From: CAYFPS01 sp964345075
GTDB lineage: Bacteria; CAIWAD01
Assembly (NCBI GenBank): GCA_964345075.1
Contig: CAYFPS010000003.1
Coordinates: 138,279 to 202,278 of the forward strand
Direction of reading: 5' to 3'
Length of the DNA: 64,000 nucleotides
Each line of letters starts with the position of its first letter. Positions within the stretch are counted from its first letter, which is position 1. Shown in pieces: positions 36,515 to 46,369 of the stretch. Position numbers and translations under genes: made by a program. The notes under the pieces are model-generated. The model was not told where the DNA came from, searched no databases, and was given only the letters and a program-made list of their open reading frames with translations.

Positions 36515-37293
36515 GACAGCTTGTCTTCGTTCTACTCCTGCTACTTGCTTCCTGCGCCGGTCGCCGCTTTCATGTGGAGGAAGCCAGCGAAGAGCAGCTG
36601 AGGCTGCGCATGGCCGAAAACTTTGGTGCCTTCAGCCGCATCGAACTCAGCTGGCGCGCGTCCATCAGCAGCCGCAAGCTGGGACAGGTTCCCTGCAGAA
36701 TTGATCTTGACTGGACTGAGGACAGTCTGCTGCTTGTGATACGAAGCCCTTTTGGTGGAGAGCTGGCCCGCTTGCGGGGAAGACCCGAGGGTTTTGCCGC
36801 TGCCACGGGCACTTCGCTTCCCGGCTGGCTGGAGCGCGCGGCACGGGCCATCGACAATCCTGCCGTTAACGGATTGCTTGATCGCGGGCTGGAAGCGCTG
36901 AAGGACAGAGGCAGCGAGGTCTTTCAGGTGGAACTGGCCGATCCCATGCTGGCTCCCATTCTCGATCTGGCCGGTCCGGAGCTGCCTGGTGACTGGCTGA
37001 GGCGCGGCCTGCTTTCCCGGGAGGAGTTGGGTCCATGGCTCTGGGGAGCCGTCGAACCCGATCCTTTAGCCCACTGGCAGCCCGATTCACTTTGTTTCAT
37101 TCAAGGGGATTCGCGCTGGCAGCTCGAAGAACACGGTTTTGTCGCACAGGCCACGCTGAATGATTGGCAGATCGATCTGCAAGACTACCGGCGTCGTCAG
37201 AATTGCTGGCTGCCGGAAAAGCTGATCTATACGCGCGCTGACGGCGAGTACAGAATGGTCCTGCAACAGCGTTCCCTCAAGCTGGAGAAGTAG
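36511..37293 (+). CDS. Lipoprotein, possibly LolB-like
   Basis: A 260-residue protein starting at GTG 36511, overlapping the tex stop. Signal peptide with lipobox LLLASC (Cys15). The body alternates beta strands (RIELSWRASISS, DSLLLVIRSPFGGELARL, ATLNDWQIDLQDY) in a way that recalls the incomplete beta-barrel of LolA/LolB-like or DUF4292 proteins. The assignment is structural impression only. It is followed two bases later by a GT2 gene. Confidence 0.62.
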   Translation: MRQLVFVLLLLLASCAGRRFHVEEASEEQLRLRMAENFGAFSRIELSWRASISSRKLGQVPCRIDLDWTEDSLLLVIRSPFGGELARLRGRPEGFAAATGTSLPGWLERAARAIDNPAVNGLLDRGLEALKDRGSEVFQVELADPMLAPILDLAGPELPGDWLRRGLLSREELGPWLWGAVEPDPLAHWQPDSLCFIQGDSRWQLEEHGFVAQATLNDWQIDLQDYRRRQNCWLPEKLIYTRADGEYRMVLQQRSLKLEK

Positions 37294-37294
37294 C

Positions 37295-38224
37295 ATGGCT
37301 CCCACTCTTTCCCTTGTCATCCCTCTTTTCAATGAGGAACAGTCTCTGCCCGAGCTGATCGGAAAGCTGGAGGCCGTCCTGCCTGCAAGTGGCCATGAGT
37401 TTGAAGTGCTGGCCATCGACGACGGATCGACCGATGCCTCTCTGGAAGTCCTGAAGAAGCTGCGTGCCGATCGGCCCTGGCTGCGCCTGATCGTCTTCAG
37501 GCGGAACTTTGGCAAGTCCGACGCGCTCGAAGCTGGATTCCGCCATGCCCGCGGGCAGATCATCATCACGATGGATGCGGACCTGCAGGACGACCCACAG
37601 GAGATCCCGCGCTTTCTGAGCATGCTGGATGAGGGCTGGGACCTGATCAGCGGCTGGAAAAAGGTGCGCCACGATCCCGCCAGCAAGCGCTGGCCATCCC
37701 GGCTATTCAACCGTGTTACAAGCATGGCCAGTGGTGTGCGCCTGCATGACTTCAACTGCGGATTCAAGTGCTACCGGCGCGAAGTTGTTGATGCCATGCG
37801 CGTCTATGGCGAGCTGCACCGCTTTCTGCCAGCCATCGCCCACATGAAGGGCTTTCGTGTTACAGAGATGACCGTCGAGCATCATGCCCGGCCCTATGGT
37901 CACAGCAAGTTTGGCGCAGGCAGGCTGCTTAGCGGCATGCTGGACTTGATCACCGTCGTCTTTACCACTCGCTACATGAAAAAGCCCCTGCACTTTTTTG
38001 GCGCGCCGGGTTTCTTCTTTGGCGCATTGGGAGCCTTGATCAATCTTTGGCTAAGCGTGCAGAAGCTCTTTTTTGGTCAGGGCCTGTCCAATCGCCCCCT
38101 GCTCTTTCTGGGCATTCTTTTGATGATTGTCGGCCTGCAGCTGGTTTCCATCGGCCTGATCGGGGAAATGATCACCCGTGGACAGAAGGAGCCTGACTAC
38201 CAGATTCGCGAAGTGCTTGACTAA
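37295..38224 (+). CDS. GT2 family polyprenyl-phosphate sugar transferase
   Basis: A 309-residue membrane glycosyltransferase of the DPM1/GtrB type. The GT-A domain has LVIPLFNEEQSLPEL, AIDDGSTDASLE, FRRNFGKSDALEAGF and the metal-binding MDADLQDDPQEIP. Two C-terminal transmembrane helices follow (about 225-255 and 265-292). Family members transfer glucose, mannose or aminoarabinose to undecaprenyl phosphate. It is probably in an operon with the lipoprotein before it. Confidence 0.88.
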   Translation: MAPTLSLVIPLFNEEQSLPELIGKLEAVLPASGHEFEVLAIDDGSTDASLEVLKKLRADRPWLRLIVFRRNFGKSDALEAGFRHARGQIIITMDADLQDDPQEIPRFLSMLDEGWDLISGWKKVRHDPASKRWPSRLFNRVTSMASGVRLHDFNCGFKCYRREVVDAMRVYGELHRFLPAIAHMKGFRVTEMTVEHHARPYGHSKFGAGRLLSGMLDLITVVFTTRYMKKPLHFFGAPGFFFGALGALINLWLSVQKLFFGQGLSNRPLLFLGILLMIVGLQLVSIGLIGEMITRGQKEPDYQIREVLD

Positions 38225-38248
38225 AAAGCCCCGACCATGGCCGGGGCT
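38223..38248. terminator. Hairpin after the GT2 gene
   Basis: A 7-bp stem AGCCCCG/CGGGGCT with an A run on its 5' side, directly at the stop codon. The T tract required for termination is on the - strand, so termination of the + transcript is uncertain; it may act in both directions. Confidence 0.4.
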
Positions 38249-38599
38249 GAACGGCGCGGTAAGGGGGGGGAACCAGCGCCTGTGTGATGCAAAAAAGGAA
38301 AAGGCCGGTCAGCGACATGCACCTCCCGGCACTTTTCCGGAACCTGAACTCAGCCTGCACCATTGCAAACCTGATGCCAATCGAATTCAACCTGATTTCC
38401 AGCACTTCCTGATCATCAGACAAGACGATTGGCAATTGCCCCGCATGATTGACAGGCTCTCTTAACTCTTCGCACATTCTGTCCTGTGGAATGAAACCCT
38501 TTTGAATCAATCGAGTACATGAAGCACCTTGAAGGCGCCCTCTGCACCCTCCTGCAGGTGGCAGTGCCGGGCGCTGATTGACACAGCTTGGAGTTCCTG
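38225..38599. other. Intergenic region before the RND operon
   Basis: No gene is supported. After the hairpin there is an eight-G run at about 38263 and a one-mismatch copy of the dispersed motif (GTGATGCA at about 38284). A TTGACA at 38452 could be a -35 box, but no convincing -10 follows. It probably carries the promoter of the efflux operon. Confidence 0.4.
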
Positions 38600-39730
38600 A
38601 TGACACAATCCGCACGCGCTGGGCGCTTGACCGCCCTGGCGCTTTTCCTTTTGATCCTGCTGCAGGCTGGTTGCCAGGGTGGGGCACAGGCCGGCCATGG
38701 TAAAATGGGCAAGTCCGACAGCACGCGCGTCCAGCCTGTCCCCGTGGAAACCCAGACCATCAGTCGAATGGCGATGAGCGCCCGCCTGCATGTAAGCGGA
38801 GTCTTATCCACAGAGCGCAGTGTGCAGGTTTACAGTCTGGTTCCCGGACATGTTGCTTCCCTCATGGTGGAAGAGGGCGACCGGGTTCAGGAAGGCGACA
38901 CGCTGCTCAGCCTGGATGATGCCGAGCTTCTGCTGAATGAGCGCCGTCTGCGTCTGGAGCGGGACAAGAGCATGGCCGATCTGCTTCGTCTGCAGGCGCT
39001 TGCCAAGGATAGTCTGGTGCCGCAGCAGGATGTTGAAGCCGCCGCATATGCAGCGGACCGGGCGCATCTGAGTTGGGAGAGCGCCCAGCTGCAGGTGGAG
39101 CGTTCCCGCCTGCGCGCCCCAATCTCCGGCGTGGTCAGTCTGCGCAATGTGCAGGTTGGTGATTATGTAAACGGCTCCAGCCCCTTGTATACACTGGTCG
39201 ATGACCGTGAGGTGATCGCCGTGGTTGATGTGCCCGAGCGCGAGCTGATGCGTCTGAAAACCGGCCAGGAGGTGCTGGCCACGCTGGCAGCTGCGGGCGA
39301 CAGCGAGATTCGTGGCTGGATCAAGCGCATTGCCCCCACGGTGGATCCTTCCAGTGGCACGGTGCGTGTTACCATCGGCCTGCCAAACAGCGAAGGGCGC
39401 CTGCGCAGCGGCATGTATGCCCGCTTCGGCATCATCACGGACACCCGTCAGGATGCGATCGTTCTGCCCAAGCAGGCCCTGATTTATGATCGCGATCAGC
39501 TGCTTGTCTGGATTGCCGGTGACAGTCTGGCCGAAAAGCGCCGTGTTACAAAAGGCTTCGAGGATGAATGGCGCGTGGAAGCACTAAAGGGTGTGAATGA
39601 GGGCGAAGCCTTGATCATTATCGGCCAGGCCGGCCTGAAGAGCACGACCCCTATTCGTGTGATTCGAGCCGACGGAGTGGAAGTGGCCCTGCCTGATTCC
39701 ACGGACAGCAAGGAAAGCCTGGGCTCATGA
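38600..39730 (+). CDS. RND efflux periplasmic adaptor lipoprotein
   Basis: A 376-residue membrane fusion protein starting at ATG 38600 after GGAG. The lipobox is LLQAGC. The barrel-sandwich (lipoyl) halves are VQVYSLVPGHVASLMVEEGDRVQEGDTL and RLRAPISGVVSLRNVQVGDYV, separated by a short alpha hairpin (LLNERRLRLERDKSMADLLRL). Beta-barrel and membrane-proximal domains follow. It links the inner-membrane pump to the outer membrane; no TolC-like gene is adjacent. Its stop overlaps the first pump gene. Confidence 0.9.
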   Translation: MTQSARAGRLTALALFLLILLQAGCQGGAQAGHGKMGKSDSTRVQPVPVETQTISRMAMSARLHVSGVLSTERSVQVYSLVPGHVASLMVEEGDRVQEGDTLLSLDDAELLLNERRLRLERDKSMADLLRLQALAKDSLVPQQDVEAAAYAADRAHLSWESAQLQVERSRLRAPISGVVSLRNVQVGDYVNGSSPLYTLVDDREVIAVVDVPERELMRLKTGQEVLATLAAAGDSEIRGWIKRIAPTVDPSSGTVRVTIGLPNSEGRLRSGMYARFGIITDTRQDAIVLPKQALIYDRDQLLVWIAGDSLAEKRRVTKGFEDEWRVEALKGVNEGEALIIIGQAGLKSTTPIRVIRADGVEVALPDSTDSKESLGS

Positions 39731-42700
39731 ACCCGCCCATTCGTGATCGTCACGAAATCGTAGCCTTCATCAGTTCGCGGCCGGTGGCAGTCAGCATGCT
39801 TGTGCTGGCGGTGATGGTCTTTGGATTGATTTCCATGGGCCGCCTGCCGCTCACGCTGATGCCGGACATTTCCTATCCGAGTATCACCCTTAGAAGCGAA
39901 TGGGAAGGCGCAGCCCCTGAAGAAGTCGAGCAGTTTGTATCACGACCCATCGAGCAGGCCATGGGCGTGGTCTCAGGCAAAGTCTCGATCACCAGCCTGA
40001 GCCGGGCGGGCCAATCGGATGTGGTGGTGGAGTTCGGCTGGGATACGGACATGGATCTGGCCATTCAGGACTGCCGCGAGAAGTTGGAAATGGTGCGCCT
40101 GCCGGAAGATGCCGATCGCCCGCTCATTCTGCGCTACGATCCTTCGCTTGATCCCGTGATGCGTCTTGGCCTTAGCTGGAAGGATGCAGCCGGTGATGAA
40201 GCGGCCCTGCGCTCCTTGAGGCGACTGGCGGAAGATCAAATCAAGTTCGAGCTGGAGAAGCTGCCCGGTGTTGCCGCCGTCAAGGTTCGTGGCGGACTGG
40301 AAGAGGAGATCCGCGTTGAGTTGAATGAAAGTGAACTCAGTCTGCGCGGTCTGGATATTCAAACCATCACCCGGCAGCTGGCTGTGGAAAATGTCAATCT
40401 GGCCGGCGGTAATCTCAAGGAGGGCCGCACGGAATATGTCGTGCGCGTGCTCTCGGAATTCAGAAGCCTTGATGACATCGGTGATACACGACTAAGGACC
40501 GCCGACGGCACCTGGATTCGTCTGTCAGATATCGCCGAGATCCTCCGCGCCGGGCGTGATCCGGATGCCCTGACCCGCGTGCAGGGCAGGCCGGCCGTTG
40601 AAGTGGAAATCCACAAGGAAGCCGATGCCAATGTCGTGCAGGTTGCCAAACAGCTCAGGATGAGATTGTTCGGGCCCTCCGGTCAGCCTGCTCAACTGAC
40701 GGACAGTGCAAGGGCGACAGGGCCTGCTGGCGGACGAGGCGGCAACCGGCAGGGCAAGGCCTGGTGGCTGGCCGCGACCGTTGCCGAAGCCGGCGCACGG
40801 ATTGATCTATTAAGCGATCAAAGCACCTTTATTGATGCCAGCCTGCGCGAATTGCGCGGATCGGCCCTGACAGGCGGCTTGCTGGCCGTGTTGATTCTCT
40901 TCCTCTTTCTGAGAAATGTTGCCGCTACTGCCATGGTCGCTCTGGCCATTCCCCTTAGCATCATCGCGACCTTTGGTCCCATGCAGCTGGCAGGCCTGTC
41001 GCTGAATGTGATGTCGCTGGGCGGGCTGGCTCTGGGCATCGGTATGCTGGTGGATAACGCCATTGTCGTATTGGAGAGCATTCATCGCTGCCGTGAAGAA
41101 GGCGATGATCGCCTGCGAGCGGCGGTGCGGGGCACGGGTGAAGTGGCACAGGCCGTAATCGCTTCCACCCTGACTACTGTGGCGGTTTTCTTTCCCATGG
41201 TCTTTGTGGAGGGCGTGGCCGGACAGGTCTTTGGCGATCTGGCACTGGTCGTGGTCTTTTCCTTGAGTGCCAGTCTGCTGCTGGCCCTGACCTTTCTGCC
41301 GACCCTTGCTGCCCTTGGCGCGCGAGGCAGGCGTGAAGAAGGGCATCCGGCCTTTACACGCAGCCGCTCCATTTTGCTGGCTGCACCTGAATTCTGGCTG
41401 ATGGGTAAACGCCGCTTTCTGGTTTTGATCGAGTGGTGGAAGGCCGGTCGCCTGCTGCGACTGCTGCCTGTGATCCTTGCCCTTGTGCTGCTTCTATTCC
41501 GCGTTCTGCTGCAGTTGCTGATCGACCTGCATGCCCGCCTGCTGCTGCTGGCGCTGCTGCTTGTGATGCAGATCGCGCGCCTATTGCGCTGGCTGGGCCG
41601 CGCTTTGCTCGGCTGGCTGAGCGGTCTGCTCGAAAAGGTGGCTTCTGGGCCTGTGGGACATGTCCCGCAGCTCTACCACAAACTGCTCTCGGTTAGTCTT
41701 TACCGGCCGACCCTGCCACTATTGCTGGTGGCGCTCTTTTTTGGAATGATGCTTGTCCTGACGCCGCGTCTGGGCAGGGAGCTGATGCCCGCCATGCATC
41801 AGGGTGAGTTTCATGTGGAGGCGCTGCTTCCGGTGGGAACGCCGCTGGAGCTTACTGCCGAGCGGCTGGAAGCGCTGGAAGCCTTTCTCGCCACACAGCC
41901 TGAAGTGGCCGGTTATTCGCTGGTTGCGGGTAAGGACACACAAGGCGGCATTGACACGGAGGGCGGCGAGCACATGGCCCGCCTGACGGTACGCCTGAAG
42001 GCAAGCGACGATCCCGCCCGGCAGGAAGAAGCCCTGCAGGGCCGACTCAGGCCCTTCCTGGCTACCCTGCCCGAGGTGGACAGCCGCATTGCCTGGCCGG
42101 TGCTTTTCAGTTTCAAGACACCGATTGAGATTCACCTTTTCGGACACGATCTGGACGAGCTCAAGAACCGCACGGCCCAGCTGCTGGAGCGGCTGGAAGC
42201 ACTTCCCGGGCTGGCGGACCTGCATGCCGGCGCAGCCAGCGGCAATCCGGAGATACATGTGCTGTTTGACCGGGAAGCACTCGGTCGCCTTGGCCTGAAC
42301 CTGCAGACTGTGGCCGAGACCCTGCGCAACATGGTGCTGGGTGATGTGGAAACCGAGTACCGTGATGTGGATCAGCGCATCGACCTGCGCGTTCGCCTGC
42401 GCAGTCAGGACCTGATGGGGCTGGATGATATTCGCCAGCTGGTGATCAACCCCGGCGAGCCGATCGCCATTCCACTTTCGGCAGTGGCCGAGGTCAAGCT
42501 GGCCGAGGGGCCGGCCGAGATTCGCCGTGTGGAGCAGGAGCGTTGCAGCGTGATACGCGCCAATCTGGCAGGCAGCGATCTGGGCACTGTGCTGGACGAT
42601 TTGAAGGCCGAGCTCTCGGGCATGAACTGGACGCGTGATCAGAGCTGGGAGCTGGTGGGTCAGAGTCAGGAAATGGAGCGCTCGCTGAACTCGCTCTACA

Positions 42701-43212
42701 TGGCGCTGGCGCTGGCCATCTTTCTGGTCTACGTCGTAATGGCCAGCCAGTTCGAGTCCCTTATGCATCCGCTGGTGATCCTGATAGCCGTGCCGCTGGC
42801 CTTTGTCGGCGTGGTGCCGGGCCTCTGGCTGCTTGATGTGCCGGTCTCGGTGCTGGTCTTTCTGGGGGCGATCATGCTAGTGGGCATTGTCGTCAACAAC
42901 GCGATCATTCTGGTGGACACGATCAACCTGCAGCGTTCCCGCGGCCTGGAACGACATGCCGCCATTCTCAAGGCCGGCGAACTCAGGCTGCGTCCGATTC
43001 TGATGACAACGGCCACCACTGTGCTGGGCCTGCTGCCTCTGGCGCTGGGGCTGGGTGAGGGCAGCGAAATGCGTCGACCGATGGCCCTGACCGTGATCCT
43101 TGGCCTTGCCACCAGCACGCTGCTCACCTTGATTGTGATACCCGTGATCTACGATCGCCTCGAGCGGCTGCTCGACCTGATCCTGCCCGGCAGGCGGGGA
43201 GGGCAGGCATGA
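39727..43212 (+). CDS. RND-family efflux pump, subunit A
   Basis: An 1161-residue proton-driven inner-membrane transporter of the AcrB/MdtB (HAE-1) superfamily. It has the N-terminal helix, porter domains (MEGAAPEEVEQFVSRPIE-type start, IRRVEQERCSV), TM4 LGGLALGIGMLVDNAIVVLE and TM10 GAIMLVGIVVNNAIILVD. Unusually, between the first membrane bundle and the second porter half (about residues 540-660) there is an extra Leu/Arg-rich segment with several hydrophobic stretches, which accounts for its length above the usual 1020-1050. A second RND gene follows, overlapping by four bases. Confidence 0.9.
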   Translation: MNPPIRDRHEIVAFISSRPVAVSMLVLAVMVFGLISMGRLPLTLMPDISYPSITLRSEWEGAAPEEVEQFVSRPIEQAMGVVSGKVSITSLSRAGQSDVVVEFGWDTDMDLAIQDCREKLEMVRLPEDADRPLILRYDPSLDPVMRLGLSWKDAAGDEAALRSLRRLAEDQIKFELEKLPGVAAVKVRGGLEEEIRVELNESELSLRGLDIQTITRQLAVENVNLAGGNLKEGRTEYVVRVLSEFRSLDDIGDTRLRTADGTWIRLSDIAEILRAGRDPDALTRVQGRPAVEVEIHKEADANVVQVAKQLRMRLFGPSGQPAQLTDSARATGPAGGRGGNRQGKAWWLAATVAEAGARIDLLSDQSTFIDASLRELRGSALTGGLLAVLILFLFLRNVAATAMVALAIPLSIIATFGPMQLAGLSLNVMSLGGLALGIGMLVDNAIVVLESIHRCREEGDDRLRAAVRGTGEVAQAVIASTLTTVAVFFPMVFVEGVAGQVFGDLALVVVFSLSASLLLALTFLPTLAALGARGRREEGHPAFTRSRSILLAAPEFWLMGKRRFLVLIEWWKAGRLLRLLPVILALVLLLFRVLLQLLIDLHARLLLLALLLVMQIARLLRWLGRALLGWLSGLLEKVASGPVGHVPQLYHKLLSVSLYRPTLPLLLVALFFGMMLVLTPRLGRELMPAMHQGEFHVEALLPVGTPLELTAERLEALEAFLATQPEVAGYSLVAGKDTQGGIDTEGGEHMARLTVRLKASDDPARQEEALQGRLRPFLATLPEVDSRIAWPVLFSFKTPIEIHLFGHDLDELKNRTAQLLERLEALPGLADLHAGAASGNPEIHVLFDREALGRLGLNLQTVAETLRNMVLGDVETEYRDVDQRIDLRVRLRSQDLMGLDDIRQLVINPGEPIAIPLSAVAEVKLAEGPAEIRRVEQERCSVIRANLAGSDLGTVLDDLKAELSGMNWTRDQSWELVGQSQEMERSLNSLYMALALAIFLVYVVMASQFESLMHPLVILIAVPLAFVGVVPGLWLLDVPVSVLVFLGAIMLVGIVVNNAIILVDTINLQRSRGLERHAAILKAGELRLRPILMTTATTVLGLLPLALGLGEGSEMRRPMALTVILGLATSTLLTLIVIPVIYDRLERLLDLILPGRRGGQA

Positions 43213-46200
43213 AACTCGATCGCGCACTGCCGGAGATCAGTCTGCGCCGTCCCGTGACGGTCCTGATGCTCTTCATCGCCCTGTGCGCGCTGGGCTTGAT
43301 TGCCCTTTCCCGCATCCCTTACGAAATGATGCCGCTGGGTTTCGAGAGCCCCTACATGGGCTTCTGGGTGCCATATCCCAACTCTACTCCTGCTGAAGTA
43401 GAAGAGCGCATCGCCCGCCCCTTCGAGGAAAACCTGCGCAGCGTACACGGCCTGAAGTACATGGAGGGCTATTCCCAGAGTCATGGCTGCTGGGTATGGA
43501 TGCAGATGCGTGACGGCACGGACATGGACCAGGCCTGGAGTCAGGTACGTGATCGCATCGACCGCAGTTTGGCCCAGAGCACGGTGGACATCGAGCGTGT
43601 TGTCCTGCGACGCATGGGCATGGACGAGGAAGAAGTCTACTGGATGGGCATCTCGTCCAGTCTGGATCCCGGTGAGGCTCGCGCCCTGATCGAGGAGCAT
43701 CTGCAGCAGCCTCTGGAGCGGCTGGATGGCGTGGCCAAGGTGGATGTCTGGGGAAGTGACCGCAAAGATGTCCTGATCGACCTGGACCTGGATGCAATGA
43801 AGCGGCACAGCCTGAGCGCCTGGGAGATCAACTCGCTGCTTGGACGAGACAATTTCGCGCGCAGCTGTGGACTGGTCATTGAGGGCGGTCGGCGTTTGAG
43901 CCTGCGCGTGGATGCACGCTGGGACAACCTTGAGGATGTGGCTCGACTGCCACTGGGCAATGGGCTGGTCCTGTCGAATGTCGCCAATGTGCACATGGGT
44001 GTGCCCGAAGAGAACTGGGCGCAGCGCATCGACAAACAGCCCTCATTGATGGTCGGTGTATCACGGGAGAGCACGGCCAATGCCGAAGAGCTCTGCCGCC
44101 GCATCGACGAGACTGTATCACGGGCAGCCTCCGGACCGCTGGCCGGTGACTTCCAGATGAACACGCTGTTCAGTCAGGGCCGCTACATTCGCGAGTCCAT
44201 CGACAACCTGAAGGAAAGCGGACTCTGGGGTGGCTTCTTTGCGCTGGTCGTGCTCTTTTTCTTTCTCAGGCGCTGGACATCCACGCTTGTGATCACGGCG
44301 GCCATTCCCTTCTGCGTTTTCATTGCTATCACCCTGATCTACTTCCTGGGCTGGTCACTCAACATCATCACCATGATGGGACTGATGATCAGTGTCGGCA
44401 TGGTCGTCGACAATGCGATTGTGGTCATGGAAAGTATCACGATCAGCCGCAATGGTGGCGGTGATACAACTGCTGCGCGCCGTGAGGGCGCAATTGCCGG
44501 CGCCGCTGAAGTCAGTCTGGCCGTGACTGTGGCCACGCTGACCAGCATTGTTGTCTTTCTTCCCCTGATGTTGATGGGTGGAAACGGCGGTTTGAGCTTT
44601 TTCCTGATGCGCATTGGCATGCCGGTGGTGGGCAGCTTGCTGGCAAGTCTGCTGGTGGCCCTGCTCTTTATTCCGCAGTTGGCCGCACGCATTCCCCTGC
44701 ACCTGGAGGCCCGCGAACCGCGTCTGGTGAAAATGGGAAGAAATCACGCACAGCGCCTCCTGGGCTTTGCCCTGAAACACCGTGGCGAAGCGACCCTGCT
44801 GGCCCTGCTGGTGCTTTTCTCCATGTCCATTCCCATGCAGCGCGTGGAGAAGAGTGGCGACGGCGAGGGCAATGTGGGCGACTTCCGCATCATCCTCGAC
44901 ATGCCGGCCTCCTATTCGATGGAGGAGGCAGGTGCTCTGGTTGATCAAATTGAAGATCTGCTTTACGAAAAGGCCGAAAGCTATCGCCTGCGCCTGGTGA
45001 CCAGCCGCTACAGCAACACCTGGGGAAACGTGCATGCCTGGCTGGAAAACGAGAGTCGACTCTCCTGGTATGCCTACGCCTGGCGCGAGCTGAGCATTGC
45101 CGTGGGTCTTCATGAGCGCAGCTGGCTTTCCCGGGATGAAGCGCTGGAAGATATGCGCAAACGATTGCCCAAGGTTCCGGGTGTGGAGCTGCGCATGGGT
45201 TGGAACGACTGGAGTCAGGAAACAGGCACAACGATTCTGGTTCTTGGACCGGACACCGACAGGCTCAAGCTTTTGAGTGATGAAATCAGGCGCCGCATCG
45301 ATGACCTTGAGAACGTGATCGACACCGAACTCGACGTGGAGCGCGGTGACGAGGAACTGGTGCTGCGTCTGGACCGCGATGCGCTTGGTCGCCACGGCCT
45401 CAGGGCTTCGGACGCGGCCGGCACTGTGCGCTATGCCCTGGCGGGAAACCAGATCGGTCACCTGAGACAGGCAGAGCGCGACATTCCCATTCACCTGCGG
45501 CTTGCGCCCGAGGATCGTGATCAGCTGCATGAACTCCTGCAGCTGGAAACAGGAGGCGGTGAGCTTGCCGTGCCGCTGGAAAATCTGACCACCGTTGAAC
45601 ATGGTCAAAGTCTGGGCACGATCCGTCGCAGTCAGGGCAAAACCTTCATGCGCATCAAGGTCTTTGACACTGGGCAGGACAAGGAAGCCTTGAATGGCCA
45701 GATCCGCGCAGCGCTGGATGGCCTGAACATGCCGCCCGGCTACAGCTGGAATCTGGGTCGAAGTTTCGATCGCATGATGGAACAGGAAGCCGAACAGCAG
45801 TTCGCCATGATTCTGGCCATTTCCTTCGTATTCCTGCTGATGGGCGTGCTCTTTGAGAGCTTCAGCATACCGCTGGTGGTGCTGGCCGCCATTCCTTTTG
45901 CCTTCTTCGGGGCCTGGTGGGCGCTTTTCCTGACAGGTACCCCTTTTGACTTGATGGCCGGCATCGGCCTGATCATTCTGGTCGGCGTGGTTGTCAACAA
46001 TGCGATCGTGCTGGTGGATCTGGTGGTGCGCCTCAGGCGAGATGGTCACGAGCGCCGCGAGGCCCTGCTGGAAGCGATCAGCCGCCGCTATCGGCCCGTG
46101 ATGATGACGGCCCTGACCACGGTCTGCGGCCTGATTCCGATGGCCATCGGCAATGCTGCCCTGGTCGGCATGCCATACGCGCCGATGGGCCGGGCCATGG

Positions 46201-46316
46201 CTGGTGGCCTGATTACCAGTACTTTCTTTACGCTGATCGTCGTGCCCATCCTTTACACCTGGATTGACGATGGGCGCCTGTTGGTGCTTTCAGTCAAACG
46301 GCGTGTGCTGGGCTGA
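43209..46316 (+). CDS. RND-family efflux pump, subunit B
   Basis: A 1035-residue RND transporter of standard length. Motifs: ALCALGLIALSRIPYEMMP, FSTPAEVEERIARPFEE-type start (STPAEVEERIARPFEENL), TM4 MGLMISVGMVVDNAIVVMES and TM10 GIGLIILVGVVVNNAIVLVDLV. Two different RND subunits behind one adaptor resemble MdtBC or the heteromeric pumps of FCB bacteria. Substrate unknown. It is the last gene of the operon. Confidence 0.92.
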   Translation: MKLDRALPEISLRRPVTVLMLFIALCALGLIALSRIPYEMMPLGFESPYMGFWVPYPNSTPAEVEERIARPFEENLRSVHGLKYMEGYSQSHGCWVWMQMRDGTDMDQAWSQVRDRIDRSLAQSTVDIERVVLRRMGMDEEEVYWMGISSSLDPGEARALIEEHLQQPLERLDGVAKVDVWGSDRKDVLIDLDLDAMKRHSLSAWEINSLLGRDNFARSCGLVIEGGRRLSLRVDARWDNLEDVARLPLGNGLVLSNVANVHMGVPEENWAQRIDKQPSLMVGVSRESTANAEELCRRIDETVSRAASGPLAGDFQMNTLFSQGRYIRESIDNLKESGLWGGFFALVVLFFFLRRWTSTLVITAAIPFCVFIAITLIYFLGWSLNIITMMGLMISVGMVVDNAIVVMESITISRNGGGDTTAARREGAIAGAAEVSLAVTVATLTSIVVFLPLMLMGGNGGLSFFLMRIGMPVVGSLLASLLVALLFIPQLAARIPLHLEAREPRLVKMGRNHAQRLLGFALKHRGEATLLALLVLFSMSIPMQRVEKSGDGEGNVGDFRIILDMPASYSMEEAGALVDQIEDLLYEKAESYRLRLVTSRYSNTWGNVHAWLENESRLSWYAYAWRELSIAVGLHERSWLSRDEALEDMRKRLPKVPGVELRMGWNDWSQETGTTILVLGPDTDRLKLLSDEIRRRIDDLENVIDTELDVERGDEELVLRLDRDALGRHGLRASDAAGTVRYALAGNQIGHLRQAERDIPIHLRLAPEDRDQLHELLQLETGGGELAVPLENLTTVEHGQSLGTIRRSQGKTFMRIKVFDTGQDKEALNGQIRAALDGLNMPPGYSWNLGRSFDRMMEQEAEQQFAMILAISFVFLLMGVLFESFSIPLVVLAAIPFAFFGAWWALFLTGTPFDLMAGIGLIILVGVVVNNAIVLVDLVVRLRRDGHERREALLEAISRRYRPVMMTALTTVCGLIPMAIGNAALVGMPYAPMGRAMAGGLITSTFFTLIVVPILYTWIDDGRLLVLSVKRRVLG

Positions 46317-46369
46317 TTCCCGTGTACAAGACAGATCAATGATCGATTCAAAGAAGCTGGGAGGCAGGC

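Noticed and set aside
38223..38248. Calling the hairpin after the GT2 gene a firm + strand terminator
   Set aside because: The run of A is on its 5' side and no T run follows on the + strand, so only a low-confidence, direction-free call is made.
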